From Clostridia bacterium (GTDB lineage Bacteria; Bacillota; Clostridia; Christensenellales; Aristaeellaceae), in NCBI GenBank assembly GCA_017465155.1, contig JAFTWV010000014.1:30567-94566 (forward strand): a DNA stretch of 64,000 nucleotides, written 5' to 3'. The notes beneath the pieces are model-generated. The model worked only from the letters and a program-made list of their open reading frames with translations. It searched no databases and had not been told where the DNA came from. Both the position numbers and the translations under genes were made by a program. Shown here in pieces: positions 8,380 to 16,802 of this stretch (positions are counted from its first letter, which is position 1; the number at the start of each line of letters is the position of its first letter).

Positions 8380-9544
8380 AAGCCTGTGTCACTCTCCCTG
8401 CATATTGTCGGGTTTCTGCAATAGGTACCTTGTCAAGGGGGACGGTTAGTCCATCAGCAGAGATGCTTCGGTCGCCCAGCCATCCGCGGACGTCGCCCTG
8501 CCCGGCATGGTAGGCCGCGCTGACGAGGATTGGATCGCCGCGGAAGAGCTCCGACAGATATCCCAGATACCAGCAGCCGTAGCGGATATTTGTTTCTGCG
8601 TCGTACATGCGGTCGAAGCTGTAGCTGCTGTCATCCAGCTTGCCGGCAATCCATTCAGCGGTATCGGGCATCAGCTGCATCAGGCCGCGTGCGCCTACAT
8701 TGGATTCTGCATTGGTACGGAAGGAACTCTCGTTACGGATGATCGCAGCCACAAAGGCAGGCTGCAGATTGTATTCGGAGGCATAACGCTCGATGACCGA
8801 CTGCCAGGTGATGCTGCGACCGCCTGCTGCGTTTTCGACCACATGATAATTGCTCAGCACAGCTTCGTAAGCTGCCTGACGCTCGTTGGCCTTGGTGGTC
8901 AGGTAGGCCTGCATCAGGTTCAGGGTGGCAAATAGCGCCATGGAAGCGATAAGCATCACGGCGAGCGATGCCACAAGCCACGAAGGAAGCTTGTTGGCAG
9001 GAGTCTTCTCAGGAGTGCGCTCGTCCATCATGACAGGCTCGTTCTGCCGTGTACGCCGGAGGGCTGGAGGAACGTCGCTGTGCGTGCGCTGTACCGCATT
9101 CTGTCGGGGCATGTCGGGCATTTGCCAGCCAGATTGTGCAGGTCGCTGCTGCCGCTGAAGCGCCCGGGGTACAGCATTGGCGGCATGAGGCTGCTGGGCT
9201 GCCGGATTGCTGCTGCGAGACACAGGCCGTGCTGCAGGCTGCGGCTGTGTCTGCTGAACGTGCTGCTGCGGAAACTGCGGCGGCATCTGCCGGACGTGCT
9301 GCTGCGGAAACTGCGGCGGCATCTGCCGGACGTGCTGCTGCGGAAACTGCGGCTGCGTCTGCTGAACGTGCTGCTGCGGAAACTGCGGCGGCATCTGCCG
9401 GATGTGCTGCTGCGGAAAGTGCGGCTGCGCCTGCTGGATTTGCTGCTGTACATATTGCGGCTGCATGGGCTGCGGCGAGGCAGGCATATCGCTGCGCTCG
9501 GTTCGTCGGTTGCGTTGACGCGGGGTCATCGGATTGGTCTCCAT
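8273..9544 (-). CDS. Membrane-anchored lytic transglycosylase with Q/P-rich repeat tail
   Basis: The 423-residue protein has three parts. Residues about 15-190 are rich in Gln, Pro and Arg and contain five tandem copies of a 12-residue unit (QFPQQHVRQMPP-like). A single transmembrane segment follows (LPSWLVASLAVMLIASMALF). The C-terminal part is an SLT transglycosylase domain: FVAAIIRNESSF with the catalytic Glu, then VGARGLMQLMPDTAEW, IRYGCWYLGYL and VSAAYHAGQGDV. It cleaves peptidoglycan glycan strands outside the cell, with the repeat tail expected inside. AGGAGG lies five bases before the ATG at 9544. It sits 17 bases after coaE, a gene order known in other Clostridia. Confidence 0.9.
   Translation of the reverse strand: METNPMTPRQRNRRTERSDMPASPQPMQPQYVQQQIQQAQPHFPQQHIRQMPPQFPQQHVQQTQPQFPQQHVRQMPPQFPQQHVRQMPPQFPQQHVQQTQPQPAARPVSRSSNPAAQQPHAANAVPRALQRQQRPAQSGWQMPDMPRQNAVQRTHSDVPPALRRTRQNEPVMMDERTPEKTPANKLPSWLVASLAVMLIASMALFATLNLMQAYLTTKANERQAAYEAVLSNYHVVENAAGGRSITWQSVIERYASEYNLQPAFVAAIIRNESSFRTNAESNVGARGLMQLMPDTAEWIAGKLDDSSYSFDRMYDAETNIRYGCWYLGYLSELFRGDPILVSAAYHAGQGDVRGWLGDRSISADGLTVPLDKVPIAETRQYAGRVTQAYGIYQTLLYPENAFSAPSAALPADGADHRIAAAVR
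9260..9439 (-). repeat. 36-bp tandem repeat, five copies, in the transglycosylase gene
   Basis: Five consecutive 36-bp units (starting at 9260, 9296, 9332, 9368 and 9404) each begin GTGCTGCTGCGGAAACTGCG on the plus strand, with small changes in the second half. In frame they encode a 12-residue QFPQQHVRQMPP-type unit. Copy number is likely to vary between strains because the unit is in frame and nearly identical. Confidence 0.9.
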
Positions 9545-9561
9545 CAATGCCTCCTGAGGGA

Positions 9562-10164
9562 TCAGCGCGACGCGCCGACCTCCTGCGCATAAATTCGTAG
9601 GATACAATCTTTAGTGTACTGTATCGAGCCGCTTGTGTCAATGACAACATCAGCTTTCGCCGCTTTTTCGTCTGCGGGCAGCTGGCTTGCAAGGCGGTTT
9701 TCAGCCTCCTGCAGGGTGAAGCCGTCTCGGGCCATCAGACGCTGTAATTGTGTTTCCCGCGGGATCCATGCACACCAGACGCGGTCACACAGCATGTCGA
9801 GTTCTTTTTCATACAGCAGCGGCATATCAAGGATGCACACATCTGCGCCGCTTTGGCGTGCTTCATCAATTCTCCGGAGGATCAGCTCCCGCAGAAGCGG
9901 CTGCATGATTCCATCAAGCGCCGCTCGGGCAACTGCATCAGAAAAGATGACGCTGCCAAGGGCACGGCGGTTCAGTGTTCCGTCCGTATGAAAGACTTCA
10001 TTTCCAAAGTGGGCGCGGATGGCAGGAAGGGCTGCGCCGTCGGTCTGCGTCAGCTCGCGGGAGAGAACATCGCCATCAATGATAACAGCGCCCAGCTCCC
10101 GCAGCGTCAGGCTGATGGTGGACTTCCCACAGGCAATACCGCCTGTCAGACCGATGATTTTCAT
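9562..10164 (-). CDS. coaE: Dephospho-CoA kinase
   Basis: The 200-residue enzyme phosphorylates the ribose 3'-OH of dephospho-CoA, the last step of coenzyme A synthesis. It has the P-loop GLTGGIACGKST at residues 5-16, the family acidic motif VIIDGDVLSREL, and the C-terminal KADVVIDTSGS block. The length is normal for CoaE. The start at 10164 fits the P-loop position; the longer open frame upstream is not homologous. It leads an operon with the transglycosylase (17-base gap), the orphan binding protein, the small protein and the phosphatase. Confidence 0.96.
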   Translation of the reverse strand: MKIIGLTGGIACGKSTISLTLRELGAVIIDGDVLSRELTQTDGAALPAIRAHFGNEVFHTDGTLNRRALGSVIFSDAVARAALDGIMQPLLRELILRRIDEARQSGADVCILDMPLLYEKELDMLCDRVWCAWIPRETQLQRLMARDGFTLQEAENRLASQLPADEKAAKADVVIDTSGSIQYTKDCILRIYAQEVGASR

Positions 10165-10210
10165 ACCATGCCCCCCTATAATTAACGGTTTACAGAAAGA
10201 AAACCCTGCA

Positions 10211-10246
10211 CGAAAACAGCCCGGCAAGGCGAACGCCTCACCGGGA
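10211..10246 (-). terminator. Possible terminator after the 170-residue membrane protein gene
   Basis: CCCGG...CCGGG hairpin with inner GGCG/CGCC pairing lies just after the stop at 10256; the minus strand continues CTGTTTTCG, a modest T-tract. Confidence 0.5.
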
Positions 10247-10255
10247 TCGTGGGGA

Positions 10256-10768
10256 TCAGCGGCGCTTCCACAGCCGGAAAAGGCCGAAGCCCGCCAGCAG
10301 TTTGCCAAAGGTGAAGCCCTTCTTCCGGCCGCGATTGCCGAAAATGACCATCAGGAAAATGATCGTCAGAACTACCTTGCCAAGAGAAAGCGACGTGTCA
10401 ATGTGATCGTCCAGCAGAGCGCCGATCATTGACTGCAGAGCTGGCAGCTCTTCTTCCGGCACGTTTTTGTGAAGGAGCTGCTCATGCAGACTTTCGACGC
10501 TGTTGCCAATAGGCTCGACGCCGAATTTCCCGGCAATACGGCCTGTCAGCTCTGTGGAGAGACGATGGTCATAGTCTTGCATGCATTCGCGGCATTCCTC
10601 TACGCTGCGGCGGATACTCCCGACGCTGACATTGTGACGCTCCACGCAGGACAAAAGCAGCTTCTCGCGCTCATCCGACCAGCCGCGTACCGCGCCGATG
10701 CATACAGCGCCCATCACGAGCACAATGCAAAGCAAGATGGTCAGAATGGTGGAAAACTTGATTTTCAT
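10256..10768 (-). CDS. Small membrane protein of unknown function next to telA
   Basis: The 170-residue protein has an N-terminal membrane segment (FSTILTILLCIVLVMGAVCIG), a soluble middle of about 95 residues with ECRECMQDYDHRL, and a second membrane segment (LGKVVLTIIFLMVIF) followed by a basic tail ending FGLFRLWKRR. The layout loosely recalls LemA-like proteins but no conserved LemA block is seen, so I leave it unnamed. It follows telA by 100 bases and may belong to the same envelope-stress locus. Start at 10768 uses GGAGG twelve bases upstream; a TTG start eight codons earlier cannot be excluded. Confidence 0.7.
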   Translation of the reverse strand: MKIKFSTILTILLCIVLVMGAVCIGAVRGWSDEREKLLLSCVERHNVSVGSIRRSVEECRECMQDYDHRLSTELTGRIAGKFGVEPIGNSVESLHEQLLHKNVPEEELPALQSMIGALLDDHIDTSLSLGKVVLTIIFLMVIFGNRGRKKGFTFGKLLAGFGLFRLWKRR

Positions 10769-10813
10769 GTGTACGTCATGCCTCCATAGCAAAGGTGGAT
10801 CATCATGATAAAC

Positions 10814-10852
10814 GGAGGGCGGCGCCTGTCAGGAACAAGCGCGCTGCCCTCC
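10814..10852 (-). terminator. Hairpin after telA
   Basis: GGAGGGCGGCGC pairs with GCGCGCTGCCCTCC with few mismatches, a strong stem just after the telA stop. The T-tract on the minus strand is weak (GTTTATC), so it may also act as a stabilising or attenuating hairpin. Confidence 0.5.
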
Positions 10853-10868
10853 GGCGGAATGGCGGGGA

Positions 10869-12065
10869 TTACTTGCCCATGTTGGTTTCCAGGAGCTTCT
10901 TCTTCAGATCGGCTTCCATTGCCTGCAGGGTGCGCTCCGCCTCAATGCGCTGCTGACGGCCCTGCTTCTGGATCGCCATGACTTCGTTGATGGTGTCGAT
11001 GAGATCCTGATTTGTTTTGATGAGGGTCTCAATGTCGATGATGCCGCGCTCGGCTTCGCGGGCAGTTTCGATGGTGCCCATTTTGAGAGTCTCGGCGTTC
11101 TTGCGGAGCAGCTCATTGGTCATGTCAGTCACGGCACGCTGGGCCTTGAGGGCCTGCTCTGCGTTGTGCATGCCAAGGGCCAGCACCATCTGGTTCTTCC
11201 ACAGGGGCAGGGTGTTGGCAATGGTGGACTGGATACGTTCCACCAGCAGCTGGTCATTATTCTGCAGCAGACGGATCTGCGGTGCGGTCTGGATGGCAAC
11301 CTGACGGGTCAGGAGCAGATCGTGCAGCTTCTTTTCAAAGCGATCGCACATGGCGGCCATATCGTTGGCCTTCTGCGCGTCCATAGCGTCACCGGTCTGG
11401 GCTGCGATATCGTAGAGCTCCTTAAGCTCCGTGGCACGCACCTGTGCCAGTTTTTCCTGACCGGCAATGATGTACAGCGTCAGCTGACGGAAGTAAGCGG
11501 AGTTCTGGTCATACATGCGGTCGAACATCGCTACATCCTTGAGCAGCTGCACCTGATGGTTTTCCAGGCTGGTCTGGATCGCGTCAACATTCACGCTGAC
11601 TTTGTTGTAGCGGGTCTTCATGCGCTCGATGCGGTCCTCAGCCTTGGAAAAGAGCTTCATGATGCCCTTGGGTTCCTCGGTGTCCTCCTCAAAGCCCTTC
11701 AGCTCCATGACCAGATCCTCCAGCATGGTGCCAACGGCGCCCGTGTCCTGTGTGCGGACGGCTTCCAAGGCCTGATTGGAGAATTCACCCAGCTGCTTTT
11801 GCGCATCCGCACCAAAGAGCAGCACATGGTCAGGGTTGGTGATATCGACCTTGACGATGAAGTCATCGATGGCCTTGCGTTCGGCGGGAGTCAGCTGATT
11901 GGTCTGCAGACGCGGAGCTTCCTGCGGGACGGGCTCTTCCACGGGGGCAGGAGCGGCCTCGACAGGCGCAGCGGGAGCCTGAATGCTCTGCTCGGGAGCG
12001 GCAGCAGGTGCGGCGGGATCCGGGATGTCGAGGGACAGGGAGAGCTGGGGAGTCTGTTCAGTCAT
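10869..12065 (-). CDS. TelA-family toxic anion resistance protein
   Basis: The 398-residue protein matches the TelA/YaaN/KlaA family: a Pro/Ala/Glu-rich leader (residues 1-50), then a long helical, coiled-coil body with VKVDITNPDHVLLFGADAQKQL, and the conserved VALGMHNAEQALKAQRAVTDMTNELL-type block (residues around 290-325), where the Asn/Gln-rich helix is typical. Members are linked to tellurite and cell-envelope stress resistance, and in Bacillus the gene lies next to xpaC as here (46-base gap). Cytosolic or membrane-associated; biochemical function unknown. Confidence 0.92.
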   Translation of the reverse strand: MTEQTPQLSLSLDIPDPAAPAAAPEQSIQAPAAPVEAAPAPVEEPVPQEAPRLQTNQLTPAERKAIDDFIVKVDITNPDHVLLFGADAQKQLGEFSNQALEAVRTQDTGAVGTMLEDLVMELKGFEEDTEEPKGIMKLFSKAEDRIERMKTRYNKVSVNVDAIQTSLENHQVQLLKDVAMFDRMYDQNSAYFRQLTLYIIAGQEKLAQVRATELKELYDIAAQTGDAMDAQKANDMAAMCDRFEKKLHDLLLTRQVAIQTAPQIRLLQNNDQLLVERIQSTIANTLPLWKNQMVLALGMHNAEQALKAQRAVTDMTNELLRKNAETLKMGTIETAREAERGIIDIETLIKTNQDLIDTINEVMAIQKQGRQQRIEAERTLQAMEADLKKKLLETNMGK

Positions 12066-12111
12066 GGGGAATCCTCCTTTTGTTGATGGCTATGGTAAAC
12101 ATGAAATGGGA

Positions 12112-12981
12112 TTACTGCTTTGCGGAGCGGCTGCTGCTGTAAAATGAATCGAAGGTTTCCGATTCGGGGATCTCCAGCACAGGGGCGCCGTGCTGAAGCT
12201 GCTGTGCAGTGGCGGTGGCTGTTTCGACCGGTGCGGATTGCGTGGGAGCAGACTGCTCCTGACGGGCGGCGGCAGCAGCGCTGGTCTTGAGATCCTCGGT
12301 GAGGGGATTGACAATCATGCCGTCATTCCGGAGCATCTGTTCAAACACGTCGATCTCAATGTCCATGTCGGTCAGGTTGTCCTGAATCATATCGTCATAA
12401 AGAGCCTGCGTTGCCTCCAGCAGGCGGTCAAGCATGTTCAGGATATCCTCACGGGTTGCGGAGATCTGCTGATAGGTCGTTCCCTGCGCCTTGGCCTCAC
12501 GGTAAGCATTGAGGAGCTTGACGCAGGTAGGCATATAATAAGTATTGAGCTTACGCAGGCGGGAAGCTTTGTCAGGATCTGCCTGTACCTGTTCCAGCAG
12601 CTTGCGGAAATTGACGGAAAGCTGGTTGATGCGGCGGGTGAAGACGTACTCGTTTACCGCGTCCCGCGCAAGGCGCAGCTGATTCATGTTTTCGATGCCC
12701 TTTTCAACGATGGTGCGGGCGTATTCATCCTGAATGTTATCTGTGTCGATCGCCTTGGCAGCGGAGCTGTTCTTGGCTTTGTCCAGCCCCTTCATGGGAG
12801 ACGCCATGATCTTGACGAGCGTACCCACTGCCAGAGAGAGGCCAATGCCGATCACCCAGTGACTCAGACGGTGGAAGGGAAAGATCGACGCATAGCCCAG
12901 AAGAGTCGCGCCGTAGGCGATAATGCCAGCCTTAAAGCTGTTGTCCTTTTTATTTTTCTGGTTCCCGGTCTTCCTGGCCAT
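12112..12981 (-). CDS. XpaC-like 5-bromo-4-chloroindolyl phosphate hydrolysis family protein
   Basis: The 289-residue protein has two adjacent N-terminal hydrophobic segments (AGIIAYGATLLGYASIF and WVIGIGLSLAVGTLVKIM) followed by a helical cytosolic domain (SVNFRKLLEQVQADP, then LNTYYMPTCVKLLNAYREA). This pattern, with the TYYMPT block, is characteristic of XpaC, whose name comes from an indirect assay; the real role is unknown. The start at 12981 has AAAAGGAG upstream. It is the first gene of the xpaC-telA pair, with a TATAAT element at 13129-13134 far upstream. Confidence 0.88.
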   Translation of the reverse strand: MARKTGNQKNKKDNSFKAGIIAYGATLLGYASIFPFHRLSHWVIGIGLSLAVGTLVKIMASPMKGLDKAKNSSAAKAIDTDNIQDEYARTIVEKGIENMNQLRLARDAVNEYVFTRRINQLSVNFRKLLEQVQADPDKASRLRKLNTYYMPTCVKLLNAYREAKAQGTTYQQISATREDILNMLDRLLEATQALYDDMIQDNLTDMDIEIDVFEQMLRNDGMIVNPLTEDLKTSAAAAARQEQSAPTQSAPVETATATAQQLQHGAPVLEIPESETFDSFYSSSRSAKQ

Positions 12982-13128
12982 TGCTGAAGCGACTCCTTTT
13001 TTTATATCAATCATCACGACGTCTGCATCATACATCATTGCTCCGGAGCCTGCAAGGGAAGATGCATCAAAAATACATTTTGACGTTCCAAAGCATCAGC
13101 AACGCGTGTATACACAGCCGTACAGCCT

Positions 13129-13157
13129 ATTATAGCATAAAACACCATTCCCTGAAA
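13129..13157 (-). promoter_or_regulatory. Candidate promoter for xpaC-telA
   Basis: Minus strand TTTCAG, 17-base gap, TATAAT (13129-13134). It lies about 150 bases before xpaC in the gap between divergent genes (12982-13266), in which I see nothing else clear. Confidence 0.45.
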
Positions 13158-13266
13158 AGCACCCAAGGATGAGAATTTGATGAAACTTGCATGCCTGCCG
13201 ATGGTCTATCGTGTGTTTGCGCTGCATACCTTGTCCCAGAAAACGTGCTTCAGGAGGGATCAATCG

Positions 13267-14232
13267 ATGGAAATGCAGCTGATGACAGAGAGTATTCAGC
13301 TCGAGCAGCCGCTGGGCATGTGTCAGTCGCAGGCCGTGGTAGAGGGGGAAATCACATTACCGGGGGGCCTGCGGGAGGAGACGCGCGTGCTTCAGGCAGG
13401 CGGCATGGCAGTGGTGGAGAACGCTGAGGCGCTGCAGGATCGTGTGACCGTCAGCGGCCGGGTGATCTTCCATGTCCTGTATACGCAGGGCGATCCGGGA
13501 CGTGTCAACAGCATCGAGGCTGCTGCGGATTTCACCCATCTGTGTGAATTGCCGGGTGCACAGGCACGCTCGAAGGTGTTTGCACAGGCGCATGTGGAGC
13601 ATACGGAAGCGACGGTCGCGGGCAGTCGGCTGTCCATGCGGGCTGTGCTGCGCATCGACGCCCGGGCGGTATCGCAGACGCCGGTAGAGGCGCTGACCGG
13701 TGTGCTTGGTCTGGAGGGTGTGGAAATCAAAACGCAGCAGGCGAGTCTCCGGAGGACGGTAGCCTCCGGAAGCACAGATGTGCTTCTGAGAGAGGAATTT
13801 GCGCTGCCGGAGGGGCTTCAAATCCGTGATACGCTCTATGCCACAGCCTGCCCGCAGCTGACGGATATAACCGGCGGTTTGGGGCGAATCGGCTTGACGG
13901 GACAGGTGCTGCTGGAAGCTGTACATGCCTCAACCATGCCGGGAAAAGCGCTGGTGGTCACGCGTCACAGCCTGCCGCTCATCCAGTCTGTGGAGGTGGC
14001 TGGAGAGAATGGAGAAATGCTGGATGGCCGTGTGACAGTCAAGGATGTGGCAGTTGCCAGTCAAGATGCGGGTGATGGAGAACGCACGCTTCGGGTGGAG
14101 GTACTGCTGGGGCTTGAAGCCTGGGCGGACCGCGAGGAATGCATGACACTCCTGTCGGATGCATACACCACCACCGGCGATGATTTGCGGCTGACAACCC
14201 GTACTGTCAGCATCCGGACGGGGGATAACTGA
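13267..14232 (+). pseudogene. SPOCS (DUF3794) protein, N-terminal part of an interrupted SipL-like gene
   Basis: This 321-residue part contains two tandem DUF3794/SPOCS domains (about residues 15-145 and 165-300; for example VVEGEITLPGGLREETRVLQ, and VLLREEFALPEGLQIRDTLY). AGGAGGG lies nine bases before the ATG at 13267. The frame stops at TGA 14230-14232, but the same frame continues without another stop to 14808, where a third SPOCS domain and a LysM domain are found. SipL-type proteins bind SpoIVA and act in spore coat assembly in Clostridia. So the gene looks like a full SPOCS x3-LysM protein broken by one nonsense codon, unless the two parts are made separately or the stop is read through. 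Confidence 0.75.
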
Positions 14233-14256
14233 CTGCACGCAGCAGAATCAGGCAAG

Positions 14257-14808
14257 GTGATGCTTCTGCTGCCGGAAGGGACGCCGCCCGTACGGAGCGT
14301 TTTGTCAGCCTTCGCGATCCCTGTAATGACCAGCCGTGAACAGGTCGGCGGCCGCATGACGGCAGAAGGAATGCTGGAAATCACGCTGCTCTACATGACC
14401 GATGAGAGCGACGCGCCGGTCACTGTGCAGCAGGAAGAACCCTTCCGGGTGACTTTTGCGGCACAGGCAGGTGATGATGATTTCCTGAGCCTGATGATCA
14501 ATGAGATTGACGCTGCCCCCATCACCTCCGACCGGGTGGAGCTGCGGTACATCATGCATCTGAATGCCGAGGGTGTGGAAACGTCTGATGTGCGTCTTGT
14601 GACGGACGTACAGCCGGTTGCAGCTGGAATGCCCACGGAGGATATTGTGCTCTATTTCACACAGCCCGGTGAAACGCTATGGGATATTGCCCGGCGCTAC
14701 CGTGTTCCGGTGACCAGCATGAAGGAGCTGAATCCGGAAATGTCGGGAGAGCCGCATACAGGACAGGGCGTGGTGGTATGGCGGCGTCAGGCGACGCAGT
14801 GTGGATAA
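14257..14808 (+). pseudogene. SPOCS-LysM C-terminal part of the interrupted SipL-like gene
   Basis: This part carries the third SPOCS domain (LLPEGTPPVRSVLSAFAIPV, then ELRYIMHLNAEGVETSD) and a C-terminal LysM domain (LYFTQPGETLWDIARRYRVP, then MKELNP). It is in exactly the same frame as the upstream part, separated by TGA and eight sense codons (LHAAESGK) that themselves fit the start of a SPOCS domain. The first possible restart codons are GTG 14257 and ATG 14260, with no good ribosome site. In C. difficile SipL, LysM binds SpoIVA, so losing it would be expected to matter. Could be a decayed gene, a split gene, or a sequencing error. Confidence 0.72.
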
Positions 14809-14831
14809 AGGGAATTGCTTGCTGATAAATC

Positions 14832-14862
14832 ATGCGCCGGGGAGGATGCAGCCCCGGCGCAT
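14832..14862. terminator. Bidirectional hairpin between convergent genes
   Basis: Perfect 11-bp arms ATGCGCCGGGG/CCCCGGCGCAT with a 9-base loop lie between the SPOCS-LysM gene and the acetyltransferase gene, which run towards each other. T-tracts are weak. Confidence 0.6.
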
Positions 14863-14864
14863 TG

Positions 14865-15367
14865 TCATGCTCTGAAGATCATCTTGACCACAGGACGCAT
14901 CTGGCCCTGATACATGCTTTCTCCCTCGAATATCCGATGGAAGCCGCACTTTTCCAGCACACGGACAGAAGCCGTATTTTCAGCCGCGCATACCCCTGCA
15001 ACCTCATGGAGACCGTGCATCGTCATGATGACGGGCAGGAACGCGCGGACTGCTTCCGTTGCATAGCCGCGGCTGGTATGGGCTGCGGCAGTATGATAGC
15101 CGATCTCCCAGCCTTCATCCATGGGGACAAGCTGTACATAGCCCGCATAGGTGCCGTCATGCAGAAGCATCGGATGAACAAAGGGACCGTCGCTTCCGCC
15201 GTAGCAGTCCATCAGGTCAGCGATGACCTCTGCAGCAATCTCTACCGTCGGGAATACTTCGTCCGGCAGAAAACGGCGGGTATCCTCATCCAGGGAGCCG
15301 AGGTGCACGGCTTGTGCCATATCGGGTGTAAAATCGGTGATGATAAGCCGTTCTGTTTCAATCCTCA
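14865..15367 (-). CDS. GNAT family N-acetyltransferase (RimJ/RimL type)
   Basis: The 167-residue protein begins with the RimJ/RimL-like strand MRIETERLIITDFTPDMA and carries the acetyl-CoA loop around residues 95-110 (AAAHTSRGYATEAVRAFL), followed by VCAAENTASVRVLEKCGFHR. It should acetylate an amine on a protein, peptide or small molecule from acetyl-CoA; the substrate is unknown. The ATG at 15367 lies inside the end of ispE (10-base overlap), so the two genes are coupled. A convergent hairpin follows. Confidence 0.92.
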
Positions 15368-16230
15368 TTTTCAAACACCATACTTTCCTTGCAGGTCTCG
15401 CACCGGAAGGTTCGTTCCCAGTGCTGCTTCATTTGAGCATAGGCGGTATCGGCCGACGTCTCGTCATCAAATACGCCGAATACCGCCGAACCGCTGCCGG
15501 TCATCAGGGCGGTGAGCGCCCCTGTCTTCTTCAGTGCGGCAATTGCCTGACGGATTCCTTCCCGGCGGGCTTCACTGACGGGCTGCATCACATTGACCAG
15601 CGCTGCGGGCAGCATGACGCCGTTCCCTGCAGCAAGAGCAGCCATGGCGGCGTGGGTGTCAGGGCGCAAGCAGTCCTGCTGTTCATGATAGGCTGTGAAG
15701 ACCTCTCGGGTGGACAGGCCTTCGCAGGGCTGAATGACTACCAGCGGCCAATTGCGCCCGCAGGGAAGGTCTTCCATCTTTTCGCCAATACCGGTGGTGC
15801 GGGTCAGTCCGCCGCGCAGGCAGAAAGGAACGTCGGCACCGAGGGTCAGGCCGAGCGCTTCCAGCTCGCTTTGGCTCAAGCCAGTATGCCACAGGCGGTT
15901 CAGACCGGCCAGCACTGCTGCTGCATCCGCGCTTCCGCCGCCCATGCCCGCGCCCACGGGAATGGTTTTGTGAACGTGAATTGCCGCGCCGCCTGCATAA
16001 CCGGTATGGCGCTGCAGCGCACGTGCAGCCTTCAGGGCAAGATGTCCTTCATCTGCCGGGAGAAGCGGCAATCCTCCTGTTGTCAGCGTGATCTCATCTG
16101 CTTGAGCAAGGGTTATTTCATCTGAAAGCGTCACAGGCTGCATGAGCATGTCCATCAGATGATAGCCATCGGCACGCCGGCCGGTAATATCCAGCGTCCA
16201 GTTGATTTTGGCACGGGCTTTGATGCGCAT
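15358..16230 (-). CDS. ispE: 4-(cytidine 5'-diphospho)-2-C-methyl-D-erythritol kinase
   Basis: The 290-residue GHMP kinase phosphorylates CDP-ME at the 2-hydroxyl in the MEP isoprenoid pathway. The substrate strand AKINWTLDITGRRADGYH is at the start, the ATP-binding GHMP glycine loop IPVGAGMGGGSADAAAVL is near residue 90, and the third motif MTGSGSAVFGVF is near residue 260. The length is normal. GAGGGAGG precedes the ATG at 16230. It overlaps the following acetyltransferase gene by 10 bases. It shows this organism uses the non-mevalonate route. Confidence 0.96.
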   Translation of the reverse strand: MRIKARAKINWTLDITGRRADGYHLMDMLMQPVTLSDEITLAQADEITLTTGGLPLLPADEGHLALKAARALQRHTGYAGGAAIHVHKTIPVGAGMGGGSADAAAVLAGLNRLWHTGLSQSELEALGLTLGADVPFCLRGGLTRTTGIGEKMEDLPCGRNWPLVVIQPCEGLSTREVFTAYHEQQDCLRPDTHAAMAALAAGNGVMLPAALVNVMQPVSEARREGIRQAIAALKKTGALTALMTGSGSAVFGVFDDETSADTAYAQMKQHWERTFRCETCKESMVFENED

Positions 16231-16285
16231 GGCTGCGTCCTCCCTCAAAATGTTCGCTGCAATCATCATACGCCAAATCCAATGA

Positions 16286-16314
16286 TTGTGCAAGCAGGAA
16301 TTGTGTGCTATAAT
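16286..16314 (+). promoter_or_regulatory. Promoter of the DUF1934 operon
   Basis: TTGTGC (16286-16291), 17-base gap, TATAAT (16309-16314), followed by a GGAGGAG ribosome site 15 bases later. Confidence 0.75.
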
Positions 16315-16340
16315 GGTTTCATTACGAAGGAGGAGTATCC

Positions 16341-16802
16341 ATGGAGCAGAAAACGACGCCTGTCCTTGTGACATTGACAAGCTGCGCCAAGCCCGAACAC
16401 GGGGAGCCCGAAGCTCCCATCCGCATGATGTGCCATGGGCAGCTCAAGTCCACGTCCACCGGATATATGCTGCGCTATCAGGAAGTGCAGACAGACGACG
16501 AGACCCATCAAACCGCTGTTCAGGACGTGATTCTGAACATGCAGCCCGGACGGGTCACAATGGCCCGCCTTGGTCCTTATGGGACGACAATGGTATTCGT
16601 CAAGGACCGACGCTTTGAGGGCGCTTATCATACCCCGTTTGGCGATCTTGCGCTGGCGCTGTTCGCAACACAGGTCAACTGCCGCCTGGAGCCCGATCAC
16701 GGCAGCGTGCATCTGGAATACCAGCTGGATATGCAGGGCAGCTATGCCGCTGTACAGGTGATTGACATCGCCTATCAGGCAGATGAGGCGGCTCCGTGCT
16801 GA
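16341..16802 (+). CDS. DUF1934 (YwiB-like) beta-barrel protein
   Basis: A 153-residue protein of the DUF1934/YwiB family, which has a calycin-like beta-barrel. Family features seen are the GQLKSTSTGYMLRYQE strand, the RVTMARLGPYGTTMVF strand and the YHTPFGDLALALFATQV block. The function is unknown; in many Firmicutes it precedes argS. Here it is instead followed by a GTG-start gene overlapping its stop. Start at 16341 has GGAGGAG before it. Confidence 0.9.
   Translation: MEQKTTPVLVTLTSCAKPEHGEPEAPIRMMCHGQLKSTSTGYMLRYQEVQTDDETHQTAVQDVILNMQPGRVTMARLGPYGTTMVFVKDRRFEGAYHTPFGDLALALFATQVNCRLEPDHGSVHLEYQLDMQGSYAAVQVIDIAYQADEAAPC

Noticed and set aside
9260-9439. Possible CRISPR array.
   Set aside because: The 36-bp units are directly contiguous with no spacers and are in frame in a coding gene.
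9049-9600. Open plus-strand frames encoding Ala- and Glu-rich or Leu- and Arg-rich repeats over the transglycosylase repeat.
   Set aside because: They mirror the 36-bp repeat on the other strand and in other frames and have no ribosome sites.
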